From Acidobacteriota bacterium (GTDB taxonomy: Bacteria > Acidobacteriota > Blastocatellia > Pyrinomonadales > Pyrinomonadaceae), in assembly GCA_016713675.1 (NCBI GenBank), contig JADJOS010000001.1, positions 1,984,001 to 2,048,000 of the forward strand: DNA of 64,000 bases, read 5' to 3'. Made by a program: the position numbers and the translations under genes. Under the pieces are notes generated by a model. It made no database searches, was not told the origin of the DNA, and saw nothing but the letters and a program-made list of their open reading frames with translations. Each line of letters begins with the position of its first letter. The stretch's first letter is position 1. Below are positions 50,409-59,791 of this stretch, piece by piece.

Positions 50409-51302
50409 CTAAGGCCGAGTTGCGATGGCTGTGTCGATGATCTTTAATGTTTCCGCGAGCTCTTCGCCGACGAGTTCTAACCGCGGCGGACGAACGCGGG
50501 CAGAGCCCCAGCCGACCTTTTCCTGAACGAGTTTGATAAGCTGAACGAACTTCGGCACCGTGTCCAGCCTTAGCAGCGGCAGGAACCATTCGTAGATCAC
50601 GCGGGCACTTTCGTTGTCACCGTTCATTGCCGAACGATAAAGATCGACCGATTCCTTTGGAAATGCACTAACGAGTCCCGCGATCCAACCGGTCGCTCCG
50701 GCGTTGATGCCTTCGACAATGCAATCATCGACTCCGACAAATACCTTTAACCGATCACCGATCAGAGCCCTGACCGCGGTTATGCGTCGGACGTCAGTAC
50801 TCGATTCTTTTACTGCGTGGAGATTTGGCAATTCTGCCGCAAGTTCGGCGACGTGTTCGGGCAAAAAGTCAGTACCGTATGCGACAGGATTGTTGTAGAG
50901 CATGCACGAAAGCGGCGTTGCACGGCAGACCGAAACGATGTGCTGTTTCATCTCTCGCCAATCGCCGCGATACACATACGGCGGTAGGACCATGAGTCCC
51001 GAACAGCCCGCTGATTCGGCTTCGACGGCCTGAGCACATGCATCGGAGGTCGTCATCGAGGCGATCGCCGCAACTATGGGCACCCGATCGCCGACAGCGT
51101 CGACACAGGTTTTCCATAACGCGATCTTTTCGCTGATAGAAAGTGTCCCGCCTTCGCCTAGACTGCCGTTGGTCACGATGCCCGTGCAGCCGTTATCGAC
51201 AAGCCATCTGACGTGCTTTGCTGTGAAGTCGTGGTCGATATCCAGGTTCTCGTCAAAACATGTGGTGATCGCGGGCATGACACCCGTCCAATTCATAGTC
51301 AT
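50409..51302 (-). CDS. Pyrroline-4-hydroxy-2-carboxylate deaminase (DapA family)
   Basis: 297 aa. DapA/NAL aldolase fold: GVMPAITTCFDENLDID, TNGSLGEGGTLS, MLYNNPVAYGTD and the Schiff-base Lys in LHAVKESSTDVRR (about residue 164). In this operon it would convert 1-pyrroline-4-hydroxy-2-carboxylate to 2-oxoglutarate semialdehyde and ammonia. The start overlaps the previous stop by 4 bp. By sequence alone other DapA-family lyases are possible; the six-gene context decides. Confidence 0.88.
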   Translation of the reverse strand: MTMNWTGVMPAITTCFDENLDIDHDFTAKHVRWLVDNGCTGIVTNGSLGEGGTLSISEKIALWKTCVDAVGDRVPIVAAIASMTTSDACAQAVEAESAGCSGLMVLPPYVYRGDWREMKQHIVSVCRATPLSCMLYNNPVAYGTDFLPEHVAELAAELPNLHAVKESSTDVRRITAVRALIGDRLKVFVGVDDCIVEGINAGATGWIAGLVSAFPKESVDLYRSAMNGDNESARVIYEWFLPLLRLDTVPKFVQLIKLVQEKVGWGSARVRPPRLELVGEELAETLKIIDTAIATRP

Positions 51303-52543
51303 AGGTTCTCCATTTTAACCGGAAATATCGGCGGCCGCACGGAGCCTGGCTTCCAGCCGAACAAAAAATTTGTTGCCGTCCCGCAGATACGGCCCTGACA
51401 CGGTCCCATTCCGCATCGTGTTTGCAGTTTGGCATCGCGAAAATTGGAAAACTCCGTCAAACGGCCGTAATCGATATCTTCACAGCGGCAAACGATCGTA
51501 TCAGCATTGGGAAGCAATTTGAGTTCTTCCCTCAATGCAAACGTCTTATTCAGCGTATCGCCAAATCGGCGAGCCTTTCCACGTCGAGTAAACAAACGAC
51601 TGGCCTTTTCGGTTTCGCCACAGGCCGTTAAGCCCGCGATCTTTCCCTCGATCAAAGATGCCTCGACCCCGCCGATCCCGGTCGGTTCGCCTGCACAAAA
51701 TATGTTCTCGATCGAGGTCTCTTGATATTCGTTGACTGATACAAAGCCTTCTTCGATTCTGCAGCCAAGAACCGCGGCGAGCTCCGTGTTTGGCACAAGA
51801 TGAAAGCCACAGGCTAAATAATCGCATTCGACCGTCCAGTTTTTGCCTCGACGAGTTAGTTCGACAGTCGTCAGGTTGGATTCGCCGCCAGCCGACTTTA
51901 CCCAGCAATCGGTCAGATATGGAATGTCGAACAGTTTTCGTTTCAGATCGATGGCCTGAAGGATCTTGGTCGGCGAACGCCAAAGTCCGAGAGCAAATCT
52001 GTTGATCTTGGCAACCGGAGCCTGCTCGGCGATCGCGACAACATTTGCTCCTTTCGTTTTTAGAAATTCGGCAACCACGAGCAGCAACGCTCCGGTGCCG
52101 GCGACGACGACGCGTCTATTTTCGATCTTAAGCCCGCCTTTTACGAGAGCCTGGAGTCCTCCGGCACCGCAGACGTTCGGCAAGGTCCAACCGCTGAACG
52201 GAAGGAACATTTCTCGGGCTCCGGTTGCGATTATTAGTTTCTCAAATTCCAATTCGAGTGAACCTTCGGGCGTTTCAGCGAGCAAGGTGCAGGTGTTCAG
52301 CGAGCCAAAAACCTGAGCATGGTTGACGATGTGGACCTTGCCCGTTGATAACGCGTCGATCAGATTTCGGGCTTCAGCCGACCTGAATCTGCCGAGCGAG
52401 GCTTTCCATATCTGGCCGCCGAGGTTCGGATTGTCATCGACGACGGTAATGCATTTACCTGCAGTTTCCGATGCAGCGGCGGCAGCCGCAAGGCCGGCCG
52501 GGCCGCCGCCGACGATCAGGATGTCAGTTGCCAATCTACTCAT
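51299..52543 (-). CDS. D-hydroxyproline dehydrogenase, FAD/[2Fe-2S] subunit (HcnB-like)
   Basis: 414 aa. FAD motif ILIVGGGPAGLAAAAAA (about 9-25), LGGQIW and a second nucleotide motif VVVAGTGALLLVVAEF. The C-terminus carries a BFD-like [2Fe-2S] module with cysteines in VCRCEDIDYG and TRCGMGPCQGRIC. It corresponds to the middle subunit of HcnABC/opine-oxidase-type dehydrogenases and overlaps the small ferredoxin-like subunit by 8 bp. Transfers electrons during D-hydroxyproline oxidation. Confidence 0.88.
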   Translation of the reverse strand: MSRLATDILIVGGGPAGLAAAAAASETAGKCITVVDDNPNLGGQIWKASLGRFRSAEARNLIDALSTGKVHIVNHAQVFGSLNTCTLLAETPEGSLELEFEKLIIATGAREMFLPFSGWTLPNVCGAGGLQALVKGGLKIENRRVVVAGTGALLLVVAEFLKTKGANVVAIAEQAPVAKINRFALGLWRSPTKILQAIDLKRKLFDIPYLTDCWVKSAGGESNLTTVELTRRGKNWTVECDYLACGFHLVPNTELAAVLGCRIEEGFVSVNEYQETSIENIFCAGEPTGIGGVEASLIEGKIAGLTACGETEKASRLFTRRGKARRFGDTLNKTFALREELKLLPNADTIVCRCEDIDYGRLTEFSNFRDAKLQTRCGMGPCQGRICGTATNFLFGWKPGSVRPPIFPVKMENL

Positions 52544-52775
52544 CCGTCATGACCTCCATTCCATCGGCGGCGAGTATATTGCAGCTTCGACTGAGTCGGA
52601 TGCCGTCGATCGTTACGCGGCATTCGAAACAAACGCCCATTCCACAAAGCGGCCCGCGAACTTCACCACTAACCGATCGATGAAAACCATCGCATCCGGC
52701 GGCAAATACTGCGGCGGCGACCGTGCATCCATCCTCAACGATTACTTCATTTTTGTTGACGTTAAGCGTGATCAA
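52536..52775 (-). CDS. D-hydroxyproline dehydrogenase, small [2Fe-2S] subunit (HcnA-like)
   Basis: 79 aa, a ferredoxin-like 2Fe-2S_4 domain. Cluster cysteines lie in PLCGMGVCFECRV and SCNIL. Such small subunits pair with HcnB- and HcnC-like flavoproteins. ATGA-type overlap with the upstream dehydrogenase stop and an 8-bp overlap with the downstream subunit show tight coupling. Confidence 0.88.
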   Translation of the reverse strand: MITLNVNKNEVIVEDGCTVAAAVFAAGCDGFHRSVSGEVRGPLCGMGVCFECRVTIDGIRLSRSCNILAADGMEVMTDE

Positions 52776-53884
52776 TGTTCGTCGAAACTCCTCGAAGGTG
52801 AATATGGTTCGACAGGAATTGCGGATGGCCGTCCGAGAATTGCGTCGGCGATCAATTCTGCGGTGCCGAGCGATGTCGTAATGCCGAGCCCCTCGTGTCC
52901 GGCGGCAACATAAACATTCTCACGGCCTGGCAGCATGCCTATAAAGGGCAGATTGTCCGGTGTCGCGGGGCGAAAGCCGGTCCAAACACGTGTTATCGAA
53001 AGCTCTCGCAGTTTCGGCATGTATTCAAACGCCCTCGAAGTCATTCGACGCAATATTGCGTAATCGATCTCGCTGTCCTCGGCACCGTTTTGCCGCGACG
53101 AGCCGAGTAAGACCTGGCCCGTGCTTCTTGGTTGGACGTTGAAAGCGACGGAATCGGCTTCGTTACCGTGTGCCGACTTGAGATAACCGAGTTCGATCAG
53201 TTGGTGCCGGGCAAAAGCCTGATAGCGTTCTGTAATAGCGAGATGGCCTTTTCGTTTGGCGATCTTGAGTTCGGGGGAAAGTTCGGCAGCGTCCGCACCT
53301 GCGGCGTTGACAATACGTCCCGCGGCAGTTTGTGAGCCATCCGCAAGTGTAACGCCGCCCTCTCTAATCTCAACGGCTTTTGTTCCAATATTCAAAACCG
53401 CACCCCTACGCTTAGCTTTATCGATCAAATATCGAGTCGCAAATAGCTGGTAAACAACGCTGTCACCGCGTACCAAAAGGCCACCCGTGAGGCCGTTGCG
53501 AAGATTGGGTTCGGCCTGGGCAAGAGACTGTTCGTCGAGTATCTCCGAAGCGACGCCATGAGAGCTGTAAAGGATATTCTTTCGATGAACCTCCCGCATC
53601 TCTTCGTCATCGGCTGCGATCCATATCGTCCCGCAATTGTCGAATTCGCTTAGTTTTGGCAGTTCGGGTGCGAGGCTGTTCCACAATCTCTGCGAATATT
53701 GCGTCAACGCAAGTTGAGCCGTAGAGTCATCCATGACCACAATGTGGCCCATACCGGCCGAAGTCGAGCCCGAGGCGATCCCGGTCGACTCAATGATCAC
53801 TACACTCAAGCCCGCAGCCGAAAGACTTGCAGCACATGCTGCTCCTATGATGCCGCCGCCGATGATCGCAACATCATATGTCAT
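52772..53884 (-). CDS. D-hydroxyproline dehydrogenase, catalytic FAD subunit (DAO/HcnC-like)
   Basis: 370 aa from the ATG at 53884, whose ATGA overlaps the epimerase stop. DAO-type FAD motif VAIIGGGIIGAACAASLS (4-21), substrate-domain ARG pattern in RRMTSRAFEYMP, and GFRPATPDNLPFIGMLPG plus AAGHEGLGITTSLG at the C-terminus. Oxidises D-hydroxyproline to 1-pyrroline-4-hydroxy-2-carboxylate. Membrane association is possible. Confidence 0.88.
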   Translation of the reverse strand: MTYDVAIIGGGIIGAACAASLSAAGLSVVIIESTGIASGSTSAGMGHIVVMDDSTAQLALTQYSQRLWNSLAPELPKLSEFDNCGTIWIAADDEEMREVHRKNILYSSHGVASEILDEQSLAQAEPNLRNGLTGGLLVRGDSVVYQLFATRYLIDKAKRRGAVLNIGTKAVEIREGGVTLADGSQTAAGRIVNAAGADAAELSPELKIAKRKGHLAITERYQAFARHQLIELGYLKSAHGNEADSVAFNVQPRSTGQVLLGSSRQNGAEDSEIDYAILRRMTSRAFEYMPKLRELSITRVWTGFRPATPDNLPFIGMLPGRENVYVAAGHEGLGITTSLGTAELIADAILGRPSAIPVEPYSPSRSFDEH

Positions 53885-54825
53885 TTTGTTCCGATGCCGT
53901 AACAAAAAGGGTCAGCCTCGTTCAGGATAAGTTCGATCTCGGCCGTTACGAATGCCGAACCGCGGATCGACGGAATTATTTTGCCGTCCGCAACATTCAC
54001 GGAGCCCTCAAAAATGCTGCCGATAATGCTTTCCTGACGCCAAATTTCGCCCATCTTGAGTTTACCGTCAGCGTAGAGGCAAGCAAGTTTGGCACTCGTT
54101 CCGGTGCCGCAAGGACTGCGGTCATACTCGATGCCCGGGCAAAGCACAAAATTGCGGCTGTCAGCGTTTGGCGTAGGCGAAAAGAGTTCGATGTGGTCGA
54201 TCTCAGCACCGTTTTTGCCGGTAATGCCATTCTTTAGTAAGGCCTCGCGAACGGCCGATGAAAATTTCGATAGCTCTGCAAGTTCGTTTAGTTCCAAGTC
54301 CAGCCAATGCTTCTCGATCAGGAAGAACCAGTTGCCGCCATAAGCGATATCGCCGAACACGGTCCCGTAACCGTCTACATCGACAGCAACATCTTGTGAA
54401 TGCCTGTAGCTAGGTACGTTCGTGATAGTTACCAGGCCGTTACTGTCTAAGGCTGTTTCGATAGTGCCGACCGGCGTTTCGATCTTGTGCGTACCGGTCG
54501 AGATCTGGCCCATGTATTCGAGTGTTTTGACAAGCCCGATAGTACCGTGGCCGCACATACCGAGATAGCCGACATTGTTAAAGAAAATAACACCGGCTGC
54601 CGCTTCTCGATCGACCGGTGCGCATAATAAGGCTCCGACTACAGCCTCGTGGCCCCGTGGCTCGCGAACTATAGCGGAACGCAGCTTGTCATGGTCGCTT
54701 CGAAAGTTCTCAAGTCGATCGGTCATCGTCCCGTCGCCAAGATCGGGAAAGCCATCAATGACAACGCGTGTCGGTTCGCCGCCGGTGTGCGAATCGATAG
54801 CTCGAATTATTTGAATGTCCGGCAT
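53881..54825 (-). CDS. 4-hydroxyproline 2-epimerase (proline racemase family)
   Basis: 314 aa from the ATG at 54825; earlier in-frame codons are non-conserved. RAIDSHTGGEPTRVV, first catalytic Cys91 in GMCGHGTIG and second Cys about 239 in SPCGTGTSAK: both cysteines are present, so it is an epimerase/racemase rather than the Thr-type 3-hydroxyproline dehydratase. Interconverts trans-4-hydroxy-L-proline and cis-4-hydroxy-D-proline. First gene of the operon. Proline racemase is the alternative, but the genes downstream favour hydroxyproline. Confidence 0.9.
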   Translation of the reverse strand: MPDIQIIRAIDSHTGGEPTRVVIDGFPDLGDGTMTDRLENFRSDHDKLRSAIVREPRGHEAVVGALLCAPVDREAAAGVIFFNNVGYLGMCGHGTIGLVKTLEYMGQISTGTHKIETPVGTIETALDSNGLVTITNVPSYRHSQDVAVDVDGYGTVFGDIAYGGNWFFLIEKHWLDLELNELAELSKFSSAVREALLKNGITGKNGAEIDHIELFSPTPNADSRNFVLCPGIEYDRSPCGTGTSAKLACLYADGKLKMGEIWRQESIIGSIFEGSVNVADGKIIPSIRGSAFVTAEIELILNEADPFCYGIGTK

Positions 54826-54958
54826 ATTATTTGAACTATAACATCGAACCAATGTTCGACAGAAAGGGTGATGGCACCACAAATATGTACGGATGAAAAG
54901 TGGCTGACGATCAGCACTTCACAAGATCATATGTGTTAATCTGTGGCTAAATATTAGT

Positions 54959-55900
54959 ATGAAAACCGCAATTGTTCACCATCCGATCTACCAAAAACAC
55001 AATACTGGTGTCGGCCATCCGGAGACCTCACTTCGGTATGACGCGGTGATGGATGCATTGAAGGAAGATCCGGAATTTTGGCAGAGCCTCGACGAGATCA
55101 TTCCGGAAAAGGCTTCGAAAGGGCTGATCCAGGCGGCTCATACGGTGCAGCATTATAAGCGTGTCGAAGGTGCATTTGAACACGGCGTGGAGCGTTTGGA
55201 TCCCGATACGGTGATCTCGATGACATCATTTGAGGCGTCCATGTTCGCTGCGGGAGGAGCGATCGCCGGTGTCGATGCCGTGATGCAGACCGATGCTCGA
55301 AATGCGTTTGTCGCGGTACGTCCGCCGGGCCATCACGCTTCGGCAGAGAACGCGATGGGGTTTTGCATATTCAATAATGTCGCGGTCGCGGCACGATACG
55401 CCCAAAACAATTACAAAGAGATCGACAATGTCGCGATTCTGGATTGGGATGTACACCACGGCAATGGCACGCAGGGAATTTTCTATGATGACCCGAGCGT
55501 CTATTTTTTCTCAATGCACCAATATCCGTGGTATCCGGGAACAGGTGCTAAAGGCGAAACCGGTTTTGGTCGAGGGCTCGGCAAGACTATGAACATTCCG
55601 GTGAAGGCTAATACGATCGCTGGCGAGCAAACACGTATGTTCGAGGGAGCTTTAGAGGACATCTCGTCAAAATTCAAGCCCGACCTTATCATAATTTCGG
55701 CCGGGTTTGATGCTCATTTGACCGATCCGCTTGGTCAATTGCGTTTGGCGGATCCCGATTTTGGGTCGATGACGCGTTCGGTGATGCAATGGGCAGATGA
55801 TGTTTGCGGCGGCCGTGTCGTATCTTGTCTCGAGGGTGGATACAATTTAGACACGCTCGGGCAGACGGTCAAAAACCACATCGCCGAACTGAGCCGCTAA
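54959..55900 (+). CDS. Histone deacetylase superfamily protein
   Basis: 313 aa. HHPIYQKHNTGVGHPE start, VRPPGHHASAENAMGFCIFNN with the His pair, Zn ligands in LDWDVHHGNGTQ and SAGFDAH, and CLEGGYNLD near the end: a complete class II HDAC/acetylpolyamine-amidohydrolase active site. Cytoplasmic deacetylase of acetyl-lysine, acetylpolyamine or similar. The gap to the divergent epimerase gene carries a half copy of the AGCCACAGATTAACAC word. Confidence 0.9.
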   Translation: MKTAIVHHPIYQKHNTGVGHPETSLRYDAVMDALKEDPEFWQSLDEIIPEKASKGLIQAAHTVQHYKRVEGAFEHGVERLDPDTVISMTSFEASMFAAGGAIAGVDAVMQTDARNAFVAVRPPGHHASAENAMGFCIFNNVAVAARYAQNNYKEIDNVAILDWDVHHGNGTQGIFYDDPSVYFFSMHQYPWYPGTGAKGETGFGRGLGKTMNIPVKANTIAGEQTRMFEGALEDISSKFKPDLIIISAGFDAHLTDPLGQLRLADPDFGSMTRSVMQWADDVCGGRVVSCLEGGYNLDTLGQTVKNHIAELSR

Positions 55901-55959
55901 CCGGCCATGTGTTAGACTTGCTGTACAAACCCAAATCTGATCTTCAGGAAGTGCCAACG

Positions 55960-56241
55960 ATGCCCGATACCGAAATACCTTGTGTACAATGCCGCGAGAT
56001 CTTTCTCTTTACTGAGAAGGAGCAGGAGCTGTTTTACCAGCGGAATATGATGCCGCCGCAGCGTTGCTCAAAGTGCCGTTCGAAAAAAGCGGCGATTCGC
56101 GAGGATGCCTCTACGCGTTTTGAGATCGTCTGTGACAACTGCGGGAAGCACGATACGGTGCCGTTCCAACCAAAGGTAGGCCGCTCGGTCCTGTGTAAGG
56201 ACTGTCATCAAGCCAGCCGCTCGCGGGCTAGGCATGCATAA
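55960..56241 (+). CDS. Small protein with two zinc ribbons
   Basis: 93 aa from the ATG at 55960, which has AGGAAG before it; the frame opens earlier inside the HDAC gene but without conservation. Cysteine pairs CVQC and CSKC (first ribbon, zf-trcl-like, with FTEKEQELFYQRNMMPPQRC), then CDNC and CKDC (second ribbon). Probable nucleic-acid or protein binding regulator; no direct role can be named. Confidence 0.82.
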   Translation: MPDTEIPCVQCREIFLFTEKEQELFYQRNMMPPQRCSKCRSKKAAIREDASTRFEIVCDNCGKHDTVPFQPKVGRSVLCKDCHQASRSRARHA

Positions 56242-56333
56242 ATTAATTTGGTGCGAAAAGGCATAAACTTCACAGAGTCGGAAAGGTGATTCGTTCTGTG
56301 CTTAGTTTGTCTTTTTGCGGCGGAGTAGTTCAT

Positions 56334-57128
56334 ATGGAATTAGAAACAGTTGTCTATTCTCTCGATGGCACGGTAGCGACCGTTGCAATGAACCGGCCCG
56401 AGGCGTTGAATGCTTTGTCACTGCAATTGACGCTCGATCTTGGTGCGGCGATCAGGCAAGCGATCAATGATGATGCTCGTGCGGTCGTGCTCACGGGAAA
56501 TGGCCGGGCATTTTGTTCCGGCGGCGACCTGCGTGAGATGCAGTCAATGTGGAAGCGAGAAGGTAGGATCGAGGCGTTTCTCGAAGATCCGCTCGCTGCT
56601 TTGCACGATGTTATCAAATTGATCCGCGAAACGCCGATACCGTTCATCGCCTCAGTTAACGGCGTCTGTGCCGGTGCGGGAACTAATTTTGCGCTGGCAT
56701 GCGACCTCGTCGTCGCAGCTGACAACGCGACCTTCAATGAAGCTTTCGTCAGGATCGGTCTCTCGCCTGATTGCGGCGGCACCTACTTCCTGCCGCGAGC
56801 GATCGGTGAAAAATTCGCTGCAGAGTTGTTTATGACCGGGGAAACCGTCACAGCAGAAAGAGCTCTCCAGATCGGAATGATCAACCGTGTCGTGCCCGTC
56901 GATGATCTCGCGGTAACTGCCGCAATGTTTGCCGAAAAGCTCTCGAAAGCTCCAACAGGTTCGGTCGGACGCATCAAACGAATGCTCAACGCTTCGTTCT
57001 CAAATAGCCTCAACGACCAACTTGCCCTCGAACACGAATGCCAGATCGAATCGGGGAAGTCTGACGATTTCAAAGAAGGCGTCGCAGCATTTTTCGAAAA
57101 ACGCCCACCGAATTTTAGCGGGAGGTAG
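56334..57128 (+). CDS. Enoyl-CoA hydratase/isomerase family protein
   Basis: 264 aa from the ATG at 56334, preceded by GGAG; an in-frame GTG lies 48 bp upstream. Crotonase fold: ATVAMNRPEALNALS, oxyanion-hole GNGRAFCSGGDL and GVCAGAGTNFALACDL, FNEAFVRIGLSPDCGGTYFL with the family's active-site Asp/Glu region. Acts on acyl-CoA; hydratase versus isomerase not decidable. A clear terminator follows. Confidence 0.9.
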   Translation: MELETVVYSLDGTVATVAMNRPEALNALSLQLTLDLGAAIRQAINDDARAVVLTGNGRAFCSGGDLREMQSMWKREGRIEAFLEDPLAALHDVIKLIRETPIPFIASVNGVCAGAGTNFALACDLVVAADNATFNEAFVRIGLSPDCGGTYFLPRAIGEKFAAELFMTGETVTAERALQIGMINRVVPVDDLAVTAAMFAEKLSKAPTGSVGRIKRMLNASFSNSLNDQLALEHECQIESGKSDDFKEGVAAFFEKRPPNFSGR

Positions 57129-57151
57129 AGCCAAATCAAAATAAGCTATTG

Positions 57152-57178
57152 AGGCCGTCTGAAAAGGCGGCCTTTCTC
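57152..57178 (+). terminator. Rho-independent terminator of the enoyl-CoA hydratase gene
   Basis: AGGCCGTC / GGCGGCCT stem (one wobble) with a TGAAAA loop followed by TTCTC, 24 bases past the stop at 57128. Confidence 0.8.
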
Positions 57179-57291
57179 TGCGCTATCGAATAAGATCCGA
57201 ACAAGAAAATGAGGGTCCGTTTTTGACACCGGAATCGCGGGCTGATAAACTTCCGAAATTGAAAGTCAATTTCAATAAGGTGGTTGTTCTT

Positions 57292-59697
57292 ATGAGAGTT
57301 ATCCCAGGCGTCCGTCGACGAGGAACGTCGTTCGCAGTCATTTCTATTTTATTTGTTGCTTTTGCGGTTACCATTTTTGGTCAGCAGGATCGCGTGATCT
57401 CTGGCCAGGTTGTGGATATTAATGGACACGCAGTGGCCGGAGCAGTCATCCATTTGAGTAGAAAACCAAACGCAGAAGAGTTGCGTACCTCGACAGATCA
57501 AGCGGGTAAATTCTCCTTCGCTGCGTCGGCATCGTCGTCCTACGCCATTTTGGTCAAGGCAGAGTCGTTTGCTGACACATATAAGGTGTTTAACCCCAAT
57601 GAGCTGGGTCCGCTCCAGTTAATAGTGTCTCCTATGCCTCTAGCGGCCGACGTGTCTGTGACATCGAGCTACCTAGCAGGTTCGCGCGAGAGTCTGGATG
57701 AAGTCCCGGGATCCATTGAAAGAATAGACCGCGAAACGCTGGCAAATGCACGTTTCTTCAATTTTTCTGAGGCTCTTCGTAGAGTATCCGGCGTCAATAT
57801 TCGCGATGAAGAGGGATTCGGATTGAGGCCGAACATTGGAATTCGCGGGCTTAACCCGACGCGTTCAAGCAAGGTTTTACTACTCGAGGATGGCTTGCCC
57901 GTATCCTACGCTCCGTACGGCGATAATGCATCGTATTATCATCCGCCGATCGAGCGGTTTGAATCGATCGAGGTGCTAAAGGGATCCGGCCAGATCGCGT
58001 ACGGCCCGCAGACCGTTGGCGGCGTGATCAACTACCTGACACCGAACCCGACCGAAAAGCCCACTTTTACGCTAAGGCTGACCGGAGGGAATCGAAGTTT
58101 TTTCAACGGCAGCTTTCTTGGCAGCGGAACAGTCGGAAAGACCGGGATCGTCGCAAGCTTCGCACGCAAGCGGGGAGACGGCTCAAGACCATTTATTAAC
58201 TCTAAGCTAAATGACCTTTCGACAAAGGTAGTTCAGATGATCAACCAGCGGAATTCGCTCACCTTTAAGTTCAGCTATTACGGCGAGAATTCGAACGTGA
58301 CCTATTCCGGCCTGACCGAGGCGGAATTCGCCGCAGATCGGCGTGGAAACATATTCAAAAACGATTTCTTTTACGGCGATCGTTTCGGCACTTCGGTCTC
58401 GCATGCGTCAGTTTTGTCATCGAGAGCAACTTTGATAACCAGCGGGTATGCGAACTTCTTCAAACGTCATTGGTGGCGTCAATCATCGAACTCCGGACAG
58501 CGTCCCAATCGGCTTAATGTGGATCCCGATTGTCTGAATTTGAATGACCTAAACACAACATGCGGGAATGAGGGCCGCCTTCGCGAATACGGGACTTATG
58601 GGATCTCGCCGAGGTTTACCCTGAACTATGACGCGGGATCCGCCTTTCGTGGTGAGTTGCAGACCGGCGTGCGGGTGCACTGGGAAAGTCAGGATCGGAT
58701 TCAGAAGAATGGAGAACTGCCGACAAGCCGCGATGGTGTTGTGAGCGAGAATAATAAACGAAAAACGTTTGCGTATTCCGGATTTGTTCAGAATCGGTTC
58801 GTGTTAGGTGACTTGGCCGTCACGCCCGGAATAAGATTCGAGAAAATCGATATTGAACGCAGCAACCTACTTATGATTCCGTCAGGAGTCGGCAAAACCT
58901 CTGTCGGAGCTTTCATACCGGGTATTGGCATCGCCTACTCCGGGCTGCCGCGGACGACGGTCTTTGCCGGTGTGCATCGAGGCTTCTCGCCGCCGCGAAA
59001 TGAGGACATCATATCCAATACGGGAGGCGTCATCGAACTCGATCCTGAGTTGAGTTGGAACTACGAATTTGGTGTCCGGACACTGCCGTTTCGCGGTATT
59101 CGGTTAGAAAGCACGTTCTTTCGTATGGATTATGAGAACCAGATAGTGCCGGCCAGCCTGGCCGGAGGTGTTGGAGCGACGTTGACGAATGGTGGGCGAA
59201 CGCTTCAGCAAGGAATGGAGTTCGTCGCCCAGATCGACTCGGGAGCCGTCCTGGGATCAGCCCATAATTTTTATGTTCTAACTGCCTTAACTTGGCTTCC
59301 GATAGCAGAATTCCGTGGGGTGAGATTTAGCTCGGTTGCGGCAGCAATGTCGGTAACCGGAAATCGACTTCCCTATTCGCCTGAGAAGCTCTTGACGACC
59401 AACTTCGGTTATTCGCATCCGAAGGGATTCAATGCTTTTGTAGAGAATGTTTATATGGACAGACAATTCTCGGACGACCTGAATACTATCAATCCGACCG
59501 CAAACGGTCAACGTGGTGCAATCGCCGCCCAGACCTATTGGAATGCCACGGTCAACTACCGGATCGAAAAGTGGAGATCGACCCTGTTCGTAACCGGAAA
59601 GAATCTCTTCGACCGTACATTTATTGTCGACCGTTCCCGCGGCATTCTACCCTCGAGTCCCAGACTGATTCAGGCTGGGGTAACCGTCCGTTTTTAG
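57292..59697 (+). CDS. FecA-like TonB-dependent receptor (iron-chelate type)
   Basis: 801 aa from the ATG at 57292, with AAGG upstream; a TTG at 57223 would add 23 residues before the signal sequence. Signal segment FAVISILFVAFAVTIFGQQ, carboxypeptidase-regulatory-like domain (DRVISGQVVDINGHAVAGAV), plug (EALRRVSGVNIRDEEGFGLR; GSGQIAYGPQTVGG) and a barrel with the FecA-family DPDCLNLNDLNTTCGNEGRL region. The C-terminus ends GVTVRF. Outer membrane ferric-chelate import is the family expectation; substrate not proven. The MFS exporter follows after a terminator. Confidence 0.88.
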   Translation: MRVIPGVRRRGTSFAVISILFVAFAVTIFGQQDRVISGQVVDINGHAVAGAVIHLSRKPNAEELRTSTDQAGKFSFAASASSSYAILVKAESFADTYKVFNPNELGPLQLIVSPMPLAADVSVTSSYLAGSRESLDEVPGSIERIDRETLANARFFNFSEALRRVSGVNIRDEEGFGLRPNIGIRGLNPTRSSKVLLLEDGLPVSYAPYGDNASYYHPPIERFESIEVLKGSGQIAYGPQTVGGVINYLTPNPTEKPTFTLRLTGGNRSFFNGSFLGSGTVGKTGIVASFARKRGDGSRPFINSKLNDLSTKVVQMINQRNSLTFKFSYYGENSNVTYSGLTEAEFAADRRGNIFKNDFFYGDRFGTSVSHASVLSSRATLITSGYANFFKRHWWRQSSNSGQRPNRLNVDPDCLNLNDLNTTCGNEGRLREYGTYGISPRFTLNYDAGSAFRGELQTGVRVHWESQDRIQKNGELPTSRDGVVSENNKRKTFAYSGFVQNRFVLGDLAVTPGIRFEKIDIERSNLLMIPSGVGKTSVGAFIPGIGIAYSGLPRTTVFAGVHRGFSPPRNEDIISNTGGVIELDPELSWNYEFGVRTLPFRGIRLESTFFRMDYENQIVPASLAGGVGATLTNGGRTLQQGMEFVAQIDSGAVLGSAHNFYVLTALTWLPIAEFRGVRFSSVAAAMSVTGNRLPYSPEKLLTTNFGYSHPKGFNAFVENVYMDRQFSDDLNTINPTANGQRGAIAAQTYWNATVNYRIEKWRSTLFVTGKNLFDRTFIVDRSRGILPSSPRLIQAGVTVRF

Positions 59698-59791
59698 TGG
59701 ATTTCCGAGAAGCTAATAGCCGTTGCCTAATTCAAAGGTGTGTATTGGTCAACTGAATTCGAGAGGATGGTGGCAAGAACCCGGTCGCCAC

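Noticed and set aside
55804..55959. Upstream extension of the zinc-ribbon protein
   Set aside because: It overlaps the HDAC gene in another frame, and an ATG with a good SD lies at 55960 right before the first conserved cysteine pair.
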